Assembly: GCF_011516645.4 (NCBI RefSeq)
Contig: NZ_CP088285.1
Coordinates: 9,008,501 to 9,072,500, forward strand
DNA length: 64,000 nt
Direction of reading: 5' to 3'
Source of the DNA: Bradyrhizobium septentrionale
Lineage (GTDB): Bacteria; Pseudomonadota; Alphaproteobacteria; Rhizobiales; Xanthobacteraceae
Part shown: in pieces, positions 44,782 through 55,267 of the stretch
How the letters are laid out: every line of letters starts with the position of its first letter
Position numbering within the stretch: position 1 is the first letter of the stretch
Notes under the pieces: generated by a model
Told to the model about the DNA's origin: nothing
Seen by the model: the letters and a program-made list of their open reading frames with translations, nothing else
Databases searched by the model: none
Program-made: the position numbers and the translations under genes

Positions 44782-46080
44782 ATGACAACTGAGACGTTGA
44801 CCAAGCCGGATCAGATTGCCGCAGAGCTGTGCGCGGCCGTCGATCGAAACTTCGACGATCAGATCGCGTTCCTGTCGCGCATGGTGCAGTTCCGCAGCTT
44901 GCGCGGACAGGAAGCGCCGCAACAAGTTTGGCTGGCCGAGCAGTTCGCAAAGCGCGGCTACGACGTCGATGTGTTCAGCCTTGCGGACGTCAACCTGATG
45001 AGCCATCCGAAGGCTGCGCCAATGGACGGCATCGATCTTGCCGGATCGCAGCAGGTTGTTGCGACGAAGAACAGCAAAGGCAGCGGGCGCAGCCTGATCT
45101 TGCAAGGTCATATCGACGTGGTGCCGGAGGGGCCCGCTGACCTTTGGGACCAGCCGCCGTTCGCAGGCGCCGTGCACGACGGCTGGATGTTCGGGCGTGG
45201 CGCGCAGGACATGAAGGCCGGTGTCTCGGCAATGATCTTCGCGCTCGATGCTATCCGCGACGCCGGATATGCCCCGGGCGGGCGCGTCCATCTGCAGACC
45301 GTGACCGAGGAAGAGAGCACCGGCAACGGCGCATTGTCCACTCTGATGCGCGGCTATCGCGCCGACGCCTGCCTCATTCCCGAACCGACCGGACACACGC
45401 TGACGCGCGCCCAGGTCGGCGCCATCTGGTTTCGCCTGCGCGTGCGCGGCACGCCGGTGCATGTCGCCTATTCCGAGGCCGGTACGAGCGCCATCCTGTC
45501 GGCGATGCATCTGGTGCGCGCGTTCCAGAATTACACCAAAACGCTCAATGCCCGAGCGCTCGACAACAGCTGGTTCCGCAGCGTCAAGAATCCGATCAAG
45601 TTCAACGTCGGGATCATCAAAGGCGGCGACTGGGCCAGTTCGACCGCGGCCTGGTGCGAGCTGGATTGCCGGCTCGGTCTCCTGCCGGGCGAGACACCGC
45701 GAGAGGCGATGCGTGGCATCGAAGAATGCCTGACTGAGGCGCACAAGGCCGACGACTTCCTGTCCGACAATCCGGCTGAGCTCGTGTGGAGTGGTTTTCA
45801 GGCAGACCCGGCGGTGTGCGAGCCCGGCAGCGAAGCGGAAGCAGCTCTGTCTGCCGCCCATCACTCCGTGTTCCAGGCTCCAATGCAGGAGCGCCTATCC
45901 ACGGCCGTCAACGACACCCGCTACTATCGTGTCGACTACGGCATCCCTGCCCTTTGCTATGGTCCTTACGGCATCGGCCCGCATGCGTTCAACGAACGCG
46001 TCGAGCTCGACAGCCTTCGCAAGACAACGCAGAGCATCGCATTGTTCGTCGCCAACTGGTGCGGCGTGATGAGAGTGTGA
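44782..46080 (+). CDS. M20-family metallopeptidase (ArgE/DapE/ACY1-like)
   Basis: A 432-residue cytoplasmic di-zinc deacylase/peptidase. Motifs are LQGHIDVVPEGP, GRGAQDMKAG, TEEESTGNG, PEPTGH and GPHAFNERVEL. It is an ArgE/DapE-type enzyme acting on N-acyl amino acids or dipeptides. The start MTTETLTKPDQ with aaagg upstream is preferred over a basic upstream extension. It lies between the riboswitch-controlled oxidoreductase and the dpp genes. The 269 bases after it contain no gene. Confidence 0.9.
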   Translation: MTTETLTKPDQIAAELCAAVDRNFDDQIAFLSRMVQFRSLRGQEAPQQVWLAEQFAKRGYDVDVFSLADVNLMSHPKAAPMDGIDLAGSQQVVATKNSKGSGRSLILQGHIDVVPEGPADLWDQPPFAGAVHDGWMFGRGAQDMKAGVSAMIFALDAIRDAGYAPGGRVHLQTVTEEESTGNGALSTLMRGYRADACLIPEPTGHTLTRAQVGAIWFRLRVRGTPVHVAYSEAGTSAILSAMHLVRAFQNYTKTLNARALDNSWFRSVKNPIKFNVGIIKGGDWASSTAAWCELDCRLGLLPGETPREAMRGIEECLTEAHKADDFLSDNPAELVWSGFQADPAVCEPGSEAEAALSAAHHSVFQAPMQERLSTAVNDTRYYRVDYGIPALCYGPYGIGPHAFNERVELDSLRKTTQSIALFVANWCGVMRV

Positions 46081-46358
46081 ATCGACCTGTCGTTTCAGGT
46101 CGGTGGCGCATGACGAAATGTGCAATTCGAAATAGCAGCTTCGGATAGAGCAGCTTCAGACCAAGGGAGGCTTTCAACGGGCTGAACCGCACCTTGATAT
46201 AGCGTCGCCATTGGCACAGTATTTGCCTGCAAATTCATCACTTTCGCGCTAGCCTTGAGAGAAGATGCAGAAGCGCATGAGACACATCACGGGGACACCA
46301 TGACTATGATGCGGCCCAGCCTTCGCTTCGCACCATCGGATGGGAGGAGATGGCAACG

Positions 46359-47300
46359 ATGATCGGCTATCTCATCCGCCGCATCCTCGCCGCCGTTCCC
46401 GTGATGGGCGTGGTGGCCCTGTTCGTGTTCCTGTTGCTGCGGCTGACGCCGGGCGATCCCGCCGCAATTCTCGCCGGCGACAATGCGACGCCGGAACAAC
46501 TCGAACGCATCAGGACCTCGCTTGGTCTCAACGAGCCGATCTACATCCAGTTCTACACCTGGGTCGCCAAGCTGCTGCACGGCGACCTCGGCGTCTCCCT
46601 GATCTCGAACAAGCCGATCCTCGAGATGATCGGCCCGCGCCTCGAGCCCTCGATCTCGGTCGCGCTCGCCACCATCATCCTCTCGATCCTGGTCGCGGTG
46701 CCGCTCGGCGTGATCGCGGCGTGGAAGCACGGCACATGGATCGATCGCTTCGTGATGGGGCTTTCGGTGCTCGGCTTCTCGGTGCCGGTGTTCGTGATCG
46801 GCTATGTGCTGATCCAGATCTTTGCGATCGATCTGCGCTGGGTGCCGGTGCAGGGCTTCAAGAGCATCTCGGCCGGCTTCGGTCCGTTCTTCCAGCGCAT
46901 CATCCTGCCGACCTGTACGCTCTCCTTCATCTATGTCGCCTTGATCGCGCGCATGACGCGGGCTTCGATGCTCGATGTTCTGGGTGAGGATTACGTGCGC
47001 ACGGCACGCGCCAAGGGCATCGGCGAGACCGGCGTGCTGCTGCGCCATGCGCTGCGCAACGCCGCGGTTCCGGTCATCACCGTGATCGGTTCCGGATTCG
47101 CACTCCTGATCTCCGGTGTCGTCGTCACCGAGAGTGTGTTCAACCTGCCCGGCATCGGCCGCCTCACCGTCGATGCGGTGCTGGCGCGCGATTATCCGGT
47201 GATCCAGGCGATGATCCTTCTGACGTCGGGTATCTATGTCGCGGTCAATCTGTTGATCGACCTCGCCTACACCCTGCTCGATCCTCGTATCCGGTACTGA
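46359..47300 (+). CDS. dppB: Peptide ABC transporter permease (DppB-like)
   Basis: A 313-residue inner-membrane permease with six expected membrane segments. The family signature near the ATPase-contact loop is EDYVRTARAKGIGE followed by LRHALRNAAVPV. The N-terminus MIGYLIRRILAAVPV and the LTPGDPAAIL loop are typical of DppB/OppB. GGGAGGAG is 9-10 bases before ATG 46359; another ATG three codons upstream is directly against that site. dppC starts 4 bases after the stop, in the same operon. Confidence 0.93.
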   Translation: MIGYLIRRILAAVPVMGVVALFVFLLLRLTPGDPAAILAGDNATPEQLERIRTSLGLNEPIYIQFYTWVAKLLHGDLGVSLISNKPILEMIGPRLEPSISVALATIILSILVAVPLGVIAAWKHGTWIDRFVMGLSVLGFSVPVFVIGYVLIQIFAIDLRWVPVQGFKSISAGFGPFFQRIILPTCTLSFIYVALIARMTRASMLDVLGEDYVRTARAKGIGETGVLLRHALRNAAVPVITVIGSGFALLISGVVVTESVFNLPGIGRLTVDAVLARDYPVIQAMILLTSGIYVAVNLLIDLAYTLLDPRIRY

Positions 47301-47303
47301 GCA

Positions 47304-48191
47304 ATGGCGATCGAAACCCTTCCCGAATCCTCTATCCCCGTCACCCGGCCGTTCCGCGTCAAGCTCGGCTTCCTCACCTCGACGCCGATCATCGCGGTTG
47401 CGACGATCTGTCTCGCCCTCATCATCCTGATGGCGATCTTTGCGCCGCTGCTCGCGCCGCACGATCCGCTGCTGCTGACGCCGTCGCAGCGGCTGAAGCC
47501 GTCGAGCGCGCAATACCTGCTCGGCACCGACGCCTATGGACGCGACCTGTTGTCGCGCGTCATCTACGGCGCACGGATCTCGCTGGTGATCGGGCTCGGC
47601 GCCGCCGTCTGCTCGATCGCTATCGGGCTGCTGATCGGCCTCGTCGCCGGCTTCTTCCGCTGGGTCGACGCGGTGTTGATGCGCGTGATGGACGGCTTGA
47701 TGGCGATCCCCGCCATCCTGCTCGCAATCGCCGTGGTGTCGCTGTCGGGCGCCAGCATCTGGACCGTGATGGTCGCGATCACCATCCCCGAGATCCCGCG
47801 CGTGGCGCGGCTGGTGCGCTCGGTGGTGCTGACCGCACGCGAGGAGCCCTATGTCGAGGCTGCGATCTCGCTCGGCTCCAGCCTGCCCAAGATCATGTGG
47901 CGGCATTTGATGCCGAACACGATCGCGCCGCTGATCGTGCAAGGCACCTATGTCTGCGCATCCGCGATCCTGACCGAGGCGATCCTGTCGTTCCTCGGCG
48001 CCGGCATCTCGCCGGAAACGCCGACCTGGGGCAACATCATGGCCGAGGGCCGCGCCTACTTCCAGGTCAAGCCGTCGCTGATCTTCTGGCCGGGGCTGCT
48101 GCTTTCGATCGCCATTCTCAGCATCAATCTGATCGGCGACGCCGCCCGCGACGCGCTCGATCCCCGCATGAAACAGCGTGAGGGCAAGTGA
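47304..48191 (+). CDS. dppC: Peptide ABC transporter permease (DppC-like)
   Basis: A 295-residue inner-membrane permease. It has the DppC-type N-terminal segment (IIAVATICLALIILMAIFAP), the LLGTDAYGRDLLSRVIYGAR motif and the coupling loop EEPYVEAAISLGSS with LMPNTIAPLIV. It pairs with DppB to form the channel. Its stop overlaps the start of the ATPase gene by four bases (GTGA), which indicates translational coupling. Confidence 0.93.
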   Translation: MAIETLPESSIPVTRPFRVKLGFLTSTPIIAVATICLALIILMAIFAPLLAPHDPLLLTPSQRLKPSSAQYLLGTDAYGRDLLSRVIYGARISLVIGLGAAVCSIAIGLLIGLVAGFFRWVDAVLMRVMDGLMAIPAILLAIAVVSLSGASIWTVMVAITIPEIPRVARLVRSVVLTAREEPYVEAAISLGSSLPKIMWRHLMPNTIAPLIVQGTYVCASAILTEAILSFLGAGISPETPTWGNIMAEGRAYFQVKPSLIFWPGLLLSIAILSINLIGDAARDALDPRMKQREGK

Positions 48192-49852
48192 CCGCAACCA
48201 GCTCGACCAACGTCGTCCTCGACATCAACAATCTCGTCGTCGGCCTCGGCCGCAAGCAGGATGCGCACCGCATCATCGACGACCTCTCGCTGCAGGTGCA
48301 CGAAGGCGAGACGCTCTGCCTGGTCGGCGAAAGCGGCTCGGGCAAGTCGGTGACCTCCTTGACCGTGATGGGCCTACTGCAGAAGGGCACGCTGGTGCCG
48401 TCCGGCGGCAGCGTCAAACTGGTTGGCGAGGAGCTGCTCACCGCCAGCGACCGGCGGCTGCGCCAGCTTCGCGCCACGCGGATGGCGATGATCTTCCAGG
48501 AGCCGATGACCGCGCTCAACCCGGTGGTGCCGGTCGGGCGCCAGATCGACGAGGTGCTGCGCGCCCATACCGATCTCGACGCCCGCGCGCGGCGCCAGAA
48601 GATCCTGGCAATGATGGAGCATGTGCGGCTGCCGGACGTGGAGCGTATCTTCTCGTCCTACCCGCACCGCCTGTCCGGCGGACAGCGCCAGCGCATCATG
48701 ATCGCGATGGCGCTGGTGCTGGAGCCGAAGCTCCTGATCGCCGACGAGCCGACCACCGCGCTCGACGTCACCACCCAGAAGCAGATCCTCACCCTGATCC
48801 GCGACCTGCAGCGCGATCACGGCACCGCGGTGCTGTTCATCACTCACGACATGGGCGTGGTCGCCGAGATCGCCGATCGCGTCTCGGTGATGCGGCACGG
48901 CCGGCTGGTCGAGACCGGCCCGCTGCAGGACGTGCTGCGCAATCCGACGATGGAGTACACCCGCAATCTCTTGTCCTCGGTGCCGAGCCTGGTGCCGCGC
49001 GCGCCACGCCCGGAGACGACCGAGCCGGTGGTGCTGGAGGCCAACGAGCTCAGCAAGGTCTACCGGGAGCGGTCGCTGTACGGCAAAGCCCGTGAAGTCG
49101 CGGCCGCCAGCAACGTCACGCTCACTCTGCGCAAGGGCCGCACCCTTGGCATCGTCGGCGAAAGCGGCTCCGGCAAATCGACGGTGGCGCGCTGTATCGT
49201 CCGCCTGATCGATCCGACCTCGGGCGGCGTGCGCCTCGCCGGCCGCGAGATCTCCGACCTGTCGCGCCGGCTGTTGCAGCCGCATCGCCAGAAGATCCAG
49301 ATCATCTTCCAGGACCCCTACCGCTCGCTCAATCCGCGCATCACCGTCGGCGAGAGCATCGCGGAGGGCCCGATCAATTACGGCATGCCGCGCAAGGACG
49401 CGCTGGCGCGGGCCCGCGAGCTGCTCGAGCTGGTCCATTTGCCGCCCGACGCGATCTCACGCTACCCGCACCAGTTCTCCGGCGGCCAGCGCCAGCGCAT
49501 CGCGATCGCACGCGCACTGGCGCTCGATCCCGACGTTCTGGTGGCGGATGAAGCCGTGTCCGCGCTCGACGTCTCGGTGCAGGCGCAGGTTTTGAACCTG
49601 CTTGACGAAATCCAGCAGCGTCTGGGCATCGCACTGTTGTTCATCACGCATGATCTGCGCGTCGCCGCACAAATCTGCGACGACGTCGCCGTTATGCAGC
49701 GCGGCCGCGTCGTGGAACAGGGACCAGCGGCCGAGGTGCTGACCAATCCGCAGCAGGCCTATACCCGCGCGCTACTTGATGCCGCACCCGGCCGCGGCTG
49801 GGATTTTGCGAACTTCCGCCCGGTTTCGGAAGGCATTGTGGCGACGGCCTAA
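48188..49852 (+). CDS. Fused double ATPase of peptide ABC transporter (DppD-DppF)
   Basis: A 554-residue protein with two complete ABC ATPase domains. Domain 1 has Walker A GESGSGKSVTS (47-57), signature LSGGQRQR and Walker B LLIADEPTTALD. Domain 2 has GESGSGKSTVAR (about 325), FSGGQRQR and VLVADEAVSALD, where the usual Pro after Glu is Ala. Each domain ends with the oligopeptide-transporter extension near NPTMEYTRNLL and NPQQAYTRALL. GTG start, overlapping dppC. Fusion replaces the usual two genes. Confidence 0.94.
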   Translation: MTATSSTNVVLDINNLVVGLGRKQDAHRIIDDLSLQVHEGETLCLVGESGSGKSVTSLTVMGLLQKGTLVPSGGSVKLVGEELLTASDRRLRQLRATRMAMIFQEPMTALNPVVPVGRQIDEVLRAHTDLDARARRQKILAMMEHVRLPDVERIFSSYPHRLSGGQRQRIMIAMALVLEPKLLIADEPTTALDVTTQKQILTLIRDLQRDHGTAVLFITHDMGVVAEIADRVSVMRHGRLVETGPLQDVLRNPTMEYTRNLLSSVPSLVPRAPRPETTEPVVLEANELSKVYRERSLYGKAREVAAASNVTLTLRKGRTLGIVGESGSGKSTVARCIVRLIDPTSGGVRLAGREISDLSRRLLQPHRQKIQIIFQDPYRSLNPRITVGESIAEGPINYGMPRKDALARARELLELVHLPPDAISRYPHQFSGGQRQRIAIARALALDPDVLVADEAVSALDVSVQAQVLNLLDEIQQRLGIALLFITHDLRVAAQICDDVAVMQRGRVVEQGPAAEVLTNPQQAYTRALLDAAPGRGWDFANFRPVSEGIVATA

Positions 49853-49867
49853 GTCTTTAGCCGCAGC

Positions 49868-49920
49868 CTTACGACCTAGCCTTGATGACCTGGCCTTATG
49901 ACCTGGCCTTATGACCTGGC
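49868..49920. repeat. Short tandem repeat, four 13-14-bp units
   Basis: Units CTTACGACCTAGC, CTTGATGACCTGGC, CTTATGACCTGGC and CTTATGACCTGGC follow one another shortly after the ATPase stop. The last two are identical. The remainder up to the next gene (50134) shows no feature. Confidence 0.8.
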
Positions 49921-50133
49921 CTTGGGCCTTTACGCCCATAGGGCATGCAAATCCGGTAGTGCTCCCCGGCTTGCGCTGGGCGCGACGACACGCTTAACGT
50001 CGCGCGCTAGAGCGTGAGCCGGAAGGTGGATACCAGCTTCTCCGAAAGATCGCGCTCCAACCAACGAGACGAGATCGTGGCGCGGGCCGTTCCAATCGCA
50101 TCATGGTCGAAGAAGCGTATCGAGACCAACTTG

Positions 50134-51654
50134 ATGACCCGCATTGCCGTTGGCGGCTTCCTGCACGAGACCAACACCTTCGCGCCGACGAAGGCAACCT
50201 ATGACGACTTCGTGCATGGCGGTGGCTGGCCGTCGATGACGCATGGGGCCGATGTGCTCAAGATCATGCGCAAGATCAATGTCGGCCTCGCCGGTTTTGT
50301 CGAGGCGGCGGAAGCCAATGGCTGGGAGCTGGTGCCGACGATTTTCGCGGCGGCGAGCCCATCGGCGCATGTGAACAAAGATGCGTATGAGCGGATCGTG
50401 GCCGAAATGGTCGACGGCATCGCAGCCGCCGGGCCGATCGATGCCCTCTATCTCGACCTGCACGGCGCCATGGTCGCCGAGCACAATGACGACGGTGAAG
50501 GCGAGGTCCTCGCCCGCGTACGCAAGGTGATCGGCAACGACCTCCCCTTGGTCGTGAGCCTCGATCTGCATGCGAACGTCTCGCCCAGGATGATCGAGCA
50601 CGCCGATGCGCTGATCGCCTACCGCACCTATCCGCATGTCGACATGGCCGACACCGGCCGCGCCTGCGCCAGGCATCTGGCGCTGCTGCTGAAAACAAAG
50701 CAACGCTTCGCAAAGGCGTTCCGGCAATTGCCGTTCCTGATCCCGATCAGCTGGCAATGCACCAACGACCAGCCGACCAAGGGCATCTATCAACAGCTCG
50801 CCGCGCTCGAGAGCGACGCGGTGCCGACGCTGTCATTTGCGCCGGGCTTCCCGGCGGCCGATTTCCGGGATTGCGGGCCGAGCGTGTTCGCCTATGGCCG
50901 GACCCAGGCCGATGCGGATGCCGCCGCCGACAAGATTGTCGCCCTCGTCGAAAGCCATGAGGACGATTTCGACGGCCGTATCTACTCGCCCGACGAAGGC
51001 GTCCAGCTGGCGATGGAACTGGCAAAGTCGGCAAGCAAGCCGATCATCATCGCCGACACCCAGGACAATCCCGGCGCCGGCGGCGATTCCGACACCACAG
51101 GCATGCTGCGCGCGCTGGTGCGCAACAGAGCGAGCGCCGCGACCGGCGTGATCTACGACCCGCAATCGGCCAAGGCCGCACACACCGCCGGGATCGGCGC
51201 GACCGTCACGCTCGAACTCGGCGGCAAGTCCGGCATTCCCGGTGACGCGCCATACCGGGAGAGTTTCGTGGTCGAAAAACTGTCGGACGGCAAGTTCGTT
51301 GCACCGGGCCCCTATTTCGGCGGCCGCGACATGGATATGGGACCTTCCGCCTGCCTGCGCATCGGCGACGTCCGCGTCGTGGTCGGCTCCTACAAGGCCC
51401 AGCTTGCCGACCAGTCGATGTACCGCTATGTCGGCATCGAGCCGACGGCGCAGAAGATCCTGGTCAACAAGAGCTCGGTGCATTTCCGCGCCGATTTCGA
51501 GCCGATCGCCGAAAAGCTTCTGATCTGCGCCGCGCCGGGCGCGATGCCGGCCGATACCGCTACGCTGCCGTGGAAACATTTGCGTCCCGGCATCCGTATC
51601 AAGCCCAACGGCCCGACTTTCGCACCCACTTCCCCATCACGTACAAACGGATAG
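50134..51654 (+). CDS. M81-family metallopeptidase (MlrC/microcystinase C-like)
   Basis: A 506-residue cytoplasmic metalloprotein. The N-terminal motif MTRIAVGGFLHETNTFAP is the family hallmark. Candidate metal residues are in LDLHGAMVAEH, SLDLHANVS and YRTYPHVDMADTG. MlrC, the named member, degrades linear peptide products of microcystin; most homologues have unknown substrates. The start is at MTRIAV, because the upstream in-frame stretch is basic and unsupported. It follows the transporter operon and precedes an M20 amidohydrolase by 5 bases, so it is probably co-transcribed with it. Confidence 0.9.
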   Translation: MTRIAVGGFLHETNTFAPTKATYDDFVHGGGWPSMTHGADVLKIMRKINVGLAGFVEAAEANGWELVPTIFAAASPSAHVNKDAYERIVAEMVDGIAAAGPIDALYLDLHGAMVAEHNDDGEGEVLARVRKVIGNDLPLVVSLDLHANVSPRMIEHADALIAYRTYPHVDMADTGRACARHLALLLKTKQRFAKAFRQLPFLIPISWQCTNDQPTKGIYQQLAALESDAVPTLSFAPGFPAADFRDCGPSVFAYGRTQADADAAADKIVALVESHEDDFDGRIYSPDEGVQLAMELAKSASKPIIIADTQDNPGAGGDSDTTGMLRALVRNRASAATGVIYDPQSAKAAHTAGIGATVTLELGGKSGIPGDAPYRESFVVEKLSDGKFVAPGPYFGGRDMDMGPSACLRIGDVRVVVGSYKAQLADQSMYRYVGIEPTAQKILVNKSSVHFRADFEPIAEKLLICAAPGAMPADTATLPWKHLRPGIRIKPNGPTFAPTSPSRTNG

Positions 51655-51659
51655 AAACC

Positions 51660-52832
51660 ATGCCGACCATTGAGCGCATCGACAGTTTTGCCGACGAACT
51701 CACTGCCATCAGACGGGATCTGCATGCGCATCCCGAGATCGGCTTCGAGGAGGTCCGCACCTCCGGCATCGTCGCCGACAAGCTGACGAGTTGGGGCATC
51801 GAAGTGCATCGCGGCCTCGGCGGCACCGGCGTGGTCGGCGTGCTCAAGGGCAAGGGCAGCGGCACCAAAAAGATCGGCCTGCGCGCCGACATGGACGCGC
51901 TGCCGATGGAGGAGAACACCAATCTGAAGTGGCGTTCGACCATTCCCGGCCGCTTCCACGGCTGCGGCCATGACGGCCACACCACGATGCTGCTCGGCTC
52001 GGCGCGCTATCTCGCCGAGACCCGCAATTTCGACGGCACCGTGCATTTCATCTTCCAGCCGGCCGAGGAAGGCCTCGGCGGCGCCCGCGCCATGATCAAG
52101 GACGGCCTGTTCAAGCAATTCCCCTGCGACGAGGTCTATGGCCTGCACAACGCGCCCGACCTGAACCATGGCGAGATCGCCATCCTGCCGGGCCCGGCGA
52201 TGGCCGGTGCCGACTTCTTCGACATCAAGATCCACGGCTACGGCGCCCATGGCGCGATGCCGGAACGCTCCAAGGATGCGGTGGTGATCGCGATGACGCT
52301 TGGACAGGCGATCCAGTCGATCGTCAGTCGCAATGTCGATCCGCTGCAGCCGGCGGTGGTCTCGATCACCCAGATTCACTCCGGCTCCGCCTACAACGTC
52401 ATTCCGGGCGAAGCCTGGTTGTGCGGCACCGTGCGCGCCTTCGACGACGACACCCGTGCCCTGATCCGCAAGCGCATGCGCGCGATCTGCGCCGGCATGG
52501 CCGCGGCCTATGACGTCGAGATCGAGGCCGATATCCGCGACACCTTCAGCGTGCTGGTGAACCAGGAAGAGCAGTCCCGCGTGGTCGAGGAAGTCGCGCG
52601 CACCGTCGTCGATCCGGCCAAGGTGCTCACCCGCTCGACGCCCAAGATGGGCAGCGAAGATTTCGCCGACATGATGCAGGCCATTCCCGGCGCGTATTTC
52701 TGGGTTGGCCATGACGGTTCGGTGCCCGTGCACAATCCCGGTTACGTTCTCGACGACAAGATCCTGCCGATCGGCGCCAGCATGTTTGCCCGCATCATCG
52801 AGAAACGCATGCCGGCAGGTGCCCATGCATAA
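51660..52832 (+). CDS. M20D-family amidohydrolase (aminoacylase/hippurate hydrolase-like)
   Basis: A 390-residue di-metal amidohydrolase that frees amino acids from N-acyl derivatives. Motifs are LHAHPEIGFEE, GLRADMDALPM, HGCGHDGHTTMLLG (with the Cys that ligates metal in this subfamily), FQPAEEGLGGARAM and GSEDFADMM. There is no signal peptide. It starts 5 bases after the M81 gene and its end overlaps the amidase start by 8 bases, giving a tight M81-M20-amidase unit. Confidence 0.93.
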   Translation: MPTIERIDSFADELTAIRRDLHAHPEIGFEEVRTSGIVADKLTSWGIEVHRGLGGTGVVGVLKGKGSGTKKIGLRADMDALPMEENTNLKWRSTIPGRFHGCGHDGHTTMLLGSARYLAETRNFDGTVHFIFQPAEEGLGGARAMIKDGLFKQFPCDEVYGLHNAPDLNHGEIAILPGPAMAGADFFDIKIHGYGAHGAMPERSKDAVVIAMTLGQAIQSIVSRNVDPLQPAVVSITQIHSGSAYNVIPGEAWLCGTVRAFDDDTRALIRKRMRAICAGMAAAYDVEIEADIRDTFSVLVNQEEQSRVVEEVARTVVDPAKVLTRSTPKMGSEDFADMMQAIPGAYFWVGHDGSVPVHNPGYVLDDKILPIGASMFARIIEKRMPAGAHA

Positions 52833-54243
52833 GCCGAAAGCGGACACCATCACATCGCTGCACGATCTCACGGCCGTCGACCTGCTCGCAGGCTACCGTG
52901 CCAAGCAGTTCTCGCCCTCCGAAGTGCTTGAGGAAATCATCTCCCAGGTCGCGACCTGGGAGCCGCACATCAAGGCGCTTTATCTGTACGACCCTGACGG
53001 AGCGCGGAAGGTCGCCAAGACCGCAACCGAGCGCTGGCAGCAAGGCGAGCCGGTCGGCACGCTCGATGGCGTGCCCGTCACCATCAAGGACAACGTTGCG
53101 ACCAAGGGCCAGCCGGTGCCGCTGGGTGCCGCGAGCGTCAAGCTCGCGCCGGCGGAGAAGGATGCGCCGCCCGCGGCGCGGCTGCGCGAAGCCGGCTGCG
53201 TGATCTTCTCCAAGACCACGATGCCGGATTACGGCATGCTGTCGTCGGGACTGTCGTCGTTCCATCCCCTCACCCGCAATCCCTGGGATGTCAGCAAGAA
53301 CCCCGGCGGCTCGAGCGCCGGCGCCGGCGCGGCCGGCGCCGCCGGCTATGGTCCCTTGCATCTCGGCACCGATATCGGCGGCTCGGTGCGGCTGCCGGCC
53401 TCCTGGTGCGGCCTCGTCGCCCTGAAGCCGAGCCTCGGCCGCGTGCCGATCGACCCACCCTATGTCGGCCGCGTCGCCGGTCCGATGACCCGCACCGTCG
53501 ACGACGCCGCGCTGATGATGAGCGTGCTGTCGCGCCCCGACCGCCGCGACGGCATGAGCCTGCCGGCGCTTGAGGTGAACTGGAAGGCGATCGAGAAGTC
53601 GCCGCGCAAGCTGCGCATCGGGCTGATGCTCGACGCCGGGGCCGGCCAGAAGGTCGAGAAGGAGGTCCGCGAAATCGTCGTCAAGGCAGCGAAGGCGTTC
53701 GAATCCGCCGGCGCCGTCATCACCGAGATCGACGGCATCCTGACTCCGGAGATGCTCGAGGGGCTCGACAATTTCTGGCGGGCGCGGACCTGGGACGAGC
53801 TGTCGAAATTGCCGCAGGCCGACCGCGGCAAGACCCTGCCCTATATCCTCAACTGGGCCGAGGCCGGCGCAAAGCTCTCCGGTGTCGATGTGATGCGCGG
53901 CTTCAACATGACCATGGCGATCCGCGCGGCCGCCGCAAAACTGTTCTGCGAGTTCGACTATGTGATCTCACCGGTGTCGCCGGTGGTGAACTTCCCGGCG
54001 GAGTTCGCAGCCCCACTCAACGACCCCGCAAAGCCGTTCGAGCACATCTGCTTTACCGTGCCGTGGAATATGTCGGAGAACCCGGCGCTGTCGATCAACG
54101 GCGGCTACGACAAGAAGGGCTTTCCGATCGGCGTCCAGATCATCGGCCGCCGCTTCGACGACATCGGCGTGCTCGGCATGGGCAAGGCTTTCGAAGCCCT
54201 GCGCGGCCCGCAGGAGCCGTGGCCGACGCCGCCGAAGAAGTAG
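52825..54243 (+). CDS. Amidase (amidase-signature family)
   Basis: A 472-residue amide hydrolase. The Ser-cisSer-Lys triad is present: Lys in VTIKDNVATKG, the Ser pair region NPGGSSAGAGAAG and the nucleophile region GTDIGGSVRLPAS. Length is normal. ATG 52825 lies inside the end of the M20 gene. It likely acts on small amides or peptide amides brought in or produced by the neighbouring enzymes. The gap 54244-54377 shows no gene. Confidence 0.93.
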   Translation: MHKPKADTITSLHDLTAVDLLAGYRAKQFSPSEVLEEIISQVATWEPHIKALYLYDPDGARKVAKTATERWQQGEPVGTLDGVPVTIKDNVATKGQPVPLGAASVKLAPAEKDAPPAARLREAGCVIFSKTTMPDYGMLSSGLSSFHPLTRNPWDVSKNPGGSSAGAGAAGAAGYGPLHLGTDIGGSVRLPASWCGLVALKPSLGRVPIDPPYVGRVAGPMTRTVDDAALMMSVLSRPDRRDGMSLPALEVNWKAIEKSPRKLRIGLMLDAGAGQKVEKEVREIVVKAAKAFESAGAVITEIDGILTPEMLEGLDNFWRARTWDELSKLPQADRGKTLPYILNWAEAGAKLSGVDVMRGFNMTMAIRAAAAKLFCEFDYVISPVSPVVNFPAEFAAPLNDPAKPFEHICFTVPWNMSENPALSINGGYDKKGFPIGVQIIGRRFDDIGVLGMGKAFEALRGPQEPWPTPPKK

Positions 54244-54377
54244 CGCCTCAACGCAAGTCGCGATGCGCGAAACCACGTCGCGCATGCGACTTCTTCACAA
54301 GGGATGATTGCCGGGTTAACTGGATGGAGACGCGCGTTGCGCCGCCCATTCAAGAAAACCGAGAGGAAATCATCCCC

Positions 54378-55263
<886 letters not shown>

Positions 55264-55267
<4 letters not shown>

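Noticed and set aside
44673..44792. A 39-codon frame with a ggaggggac site before the M20 gene
   Set aside because: The product (MRIGVAGTHDIAPTSC, then an Arg-rich end) has no recognisable features and runs into the next gene. Kept only as a weak possibility of a leader peptide.
46287..48197. Long minus-strand open frame opposite dppB and dppC
   Set aside because: Rich in Asp, Arg and His with no hydrophobic core; it mirrors two well-defined permeases.
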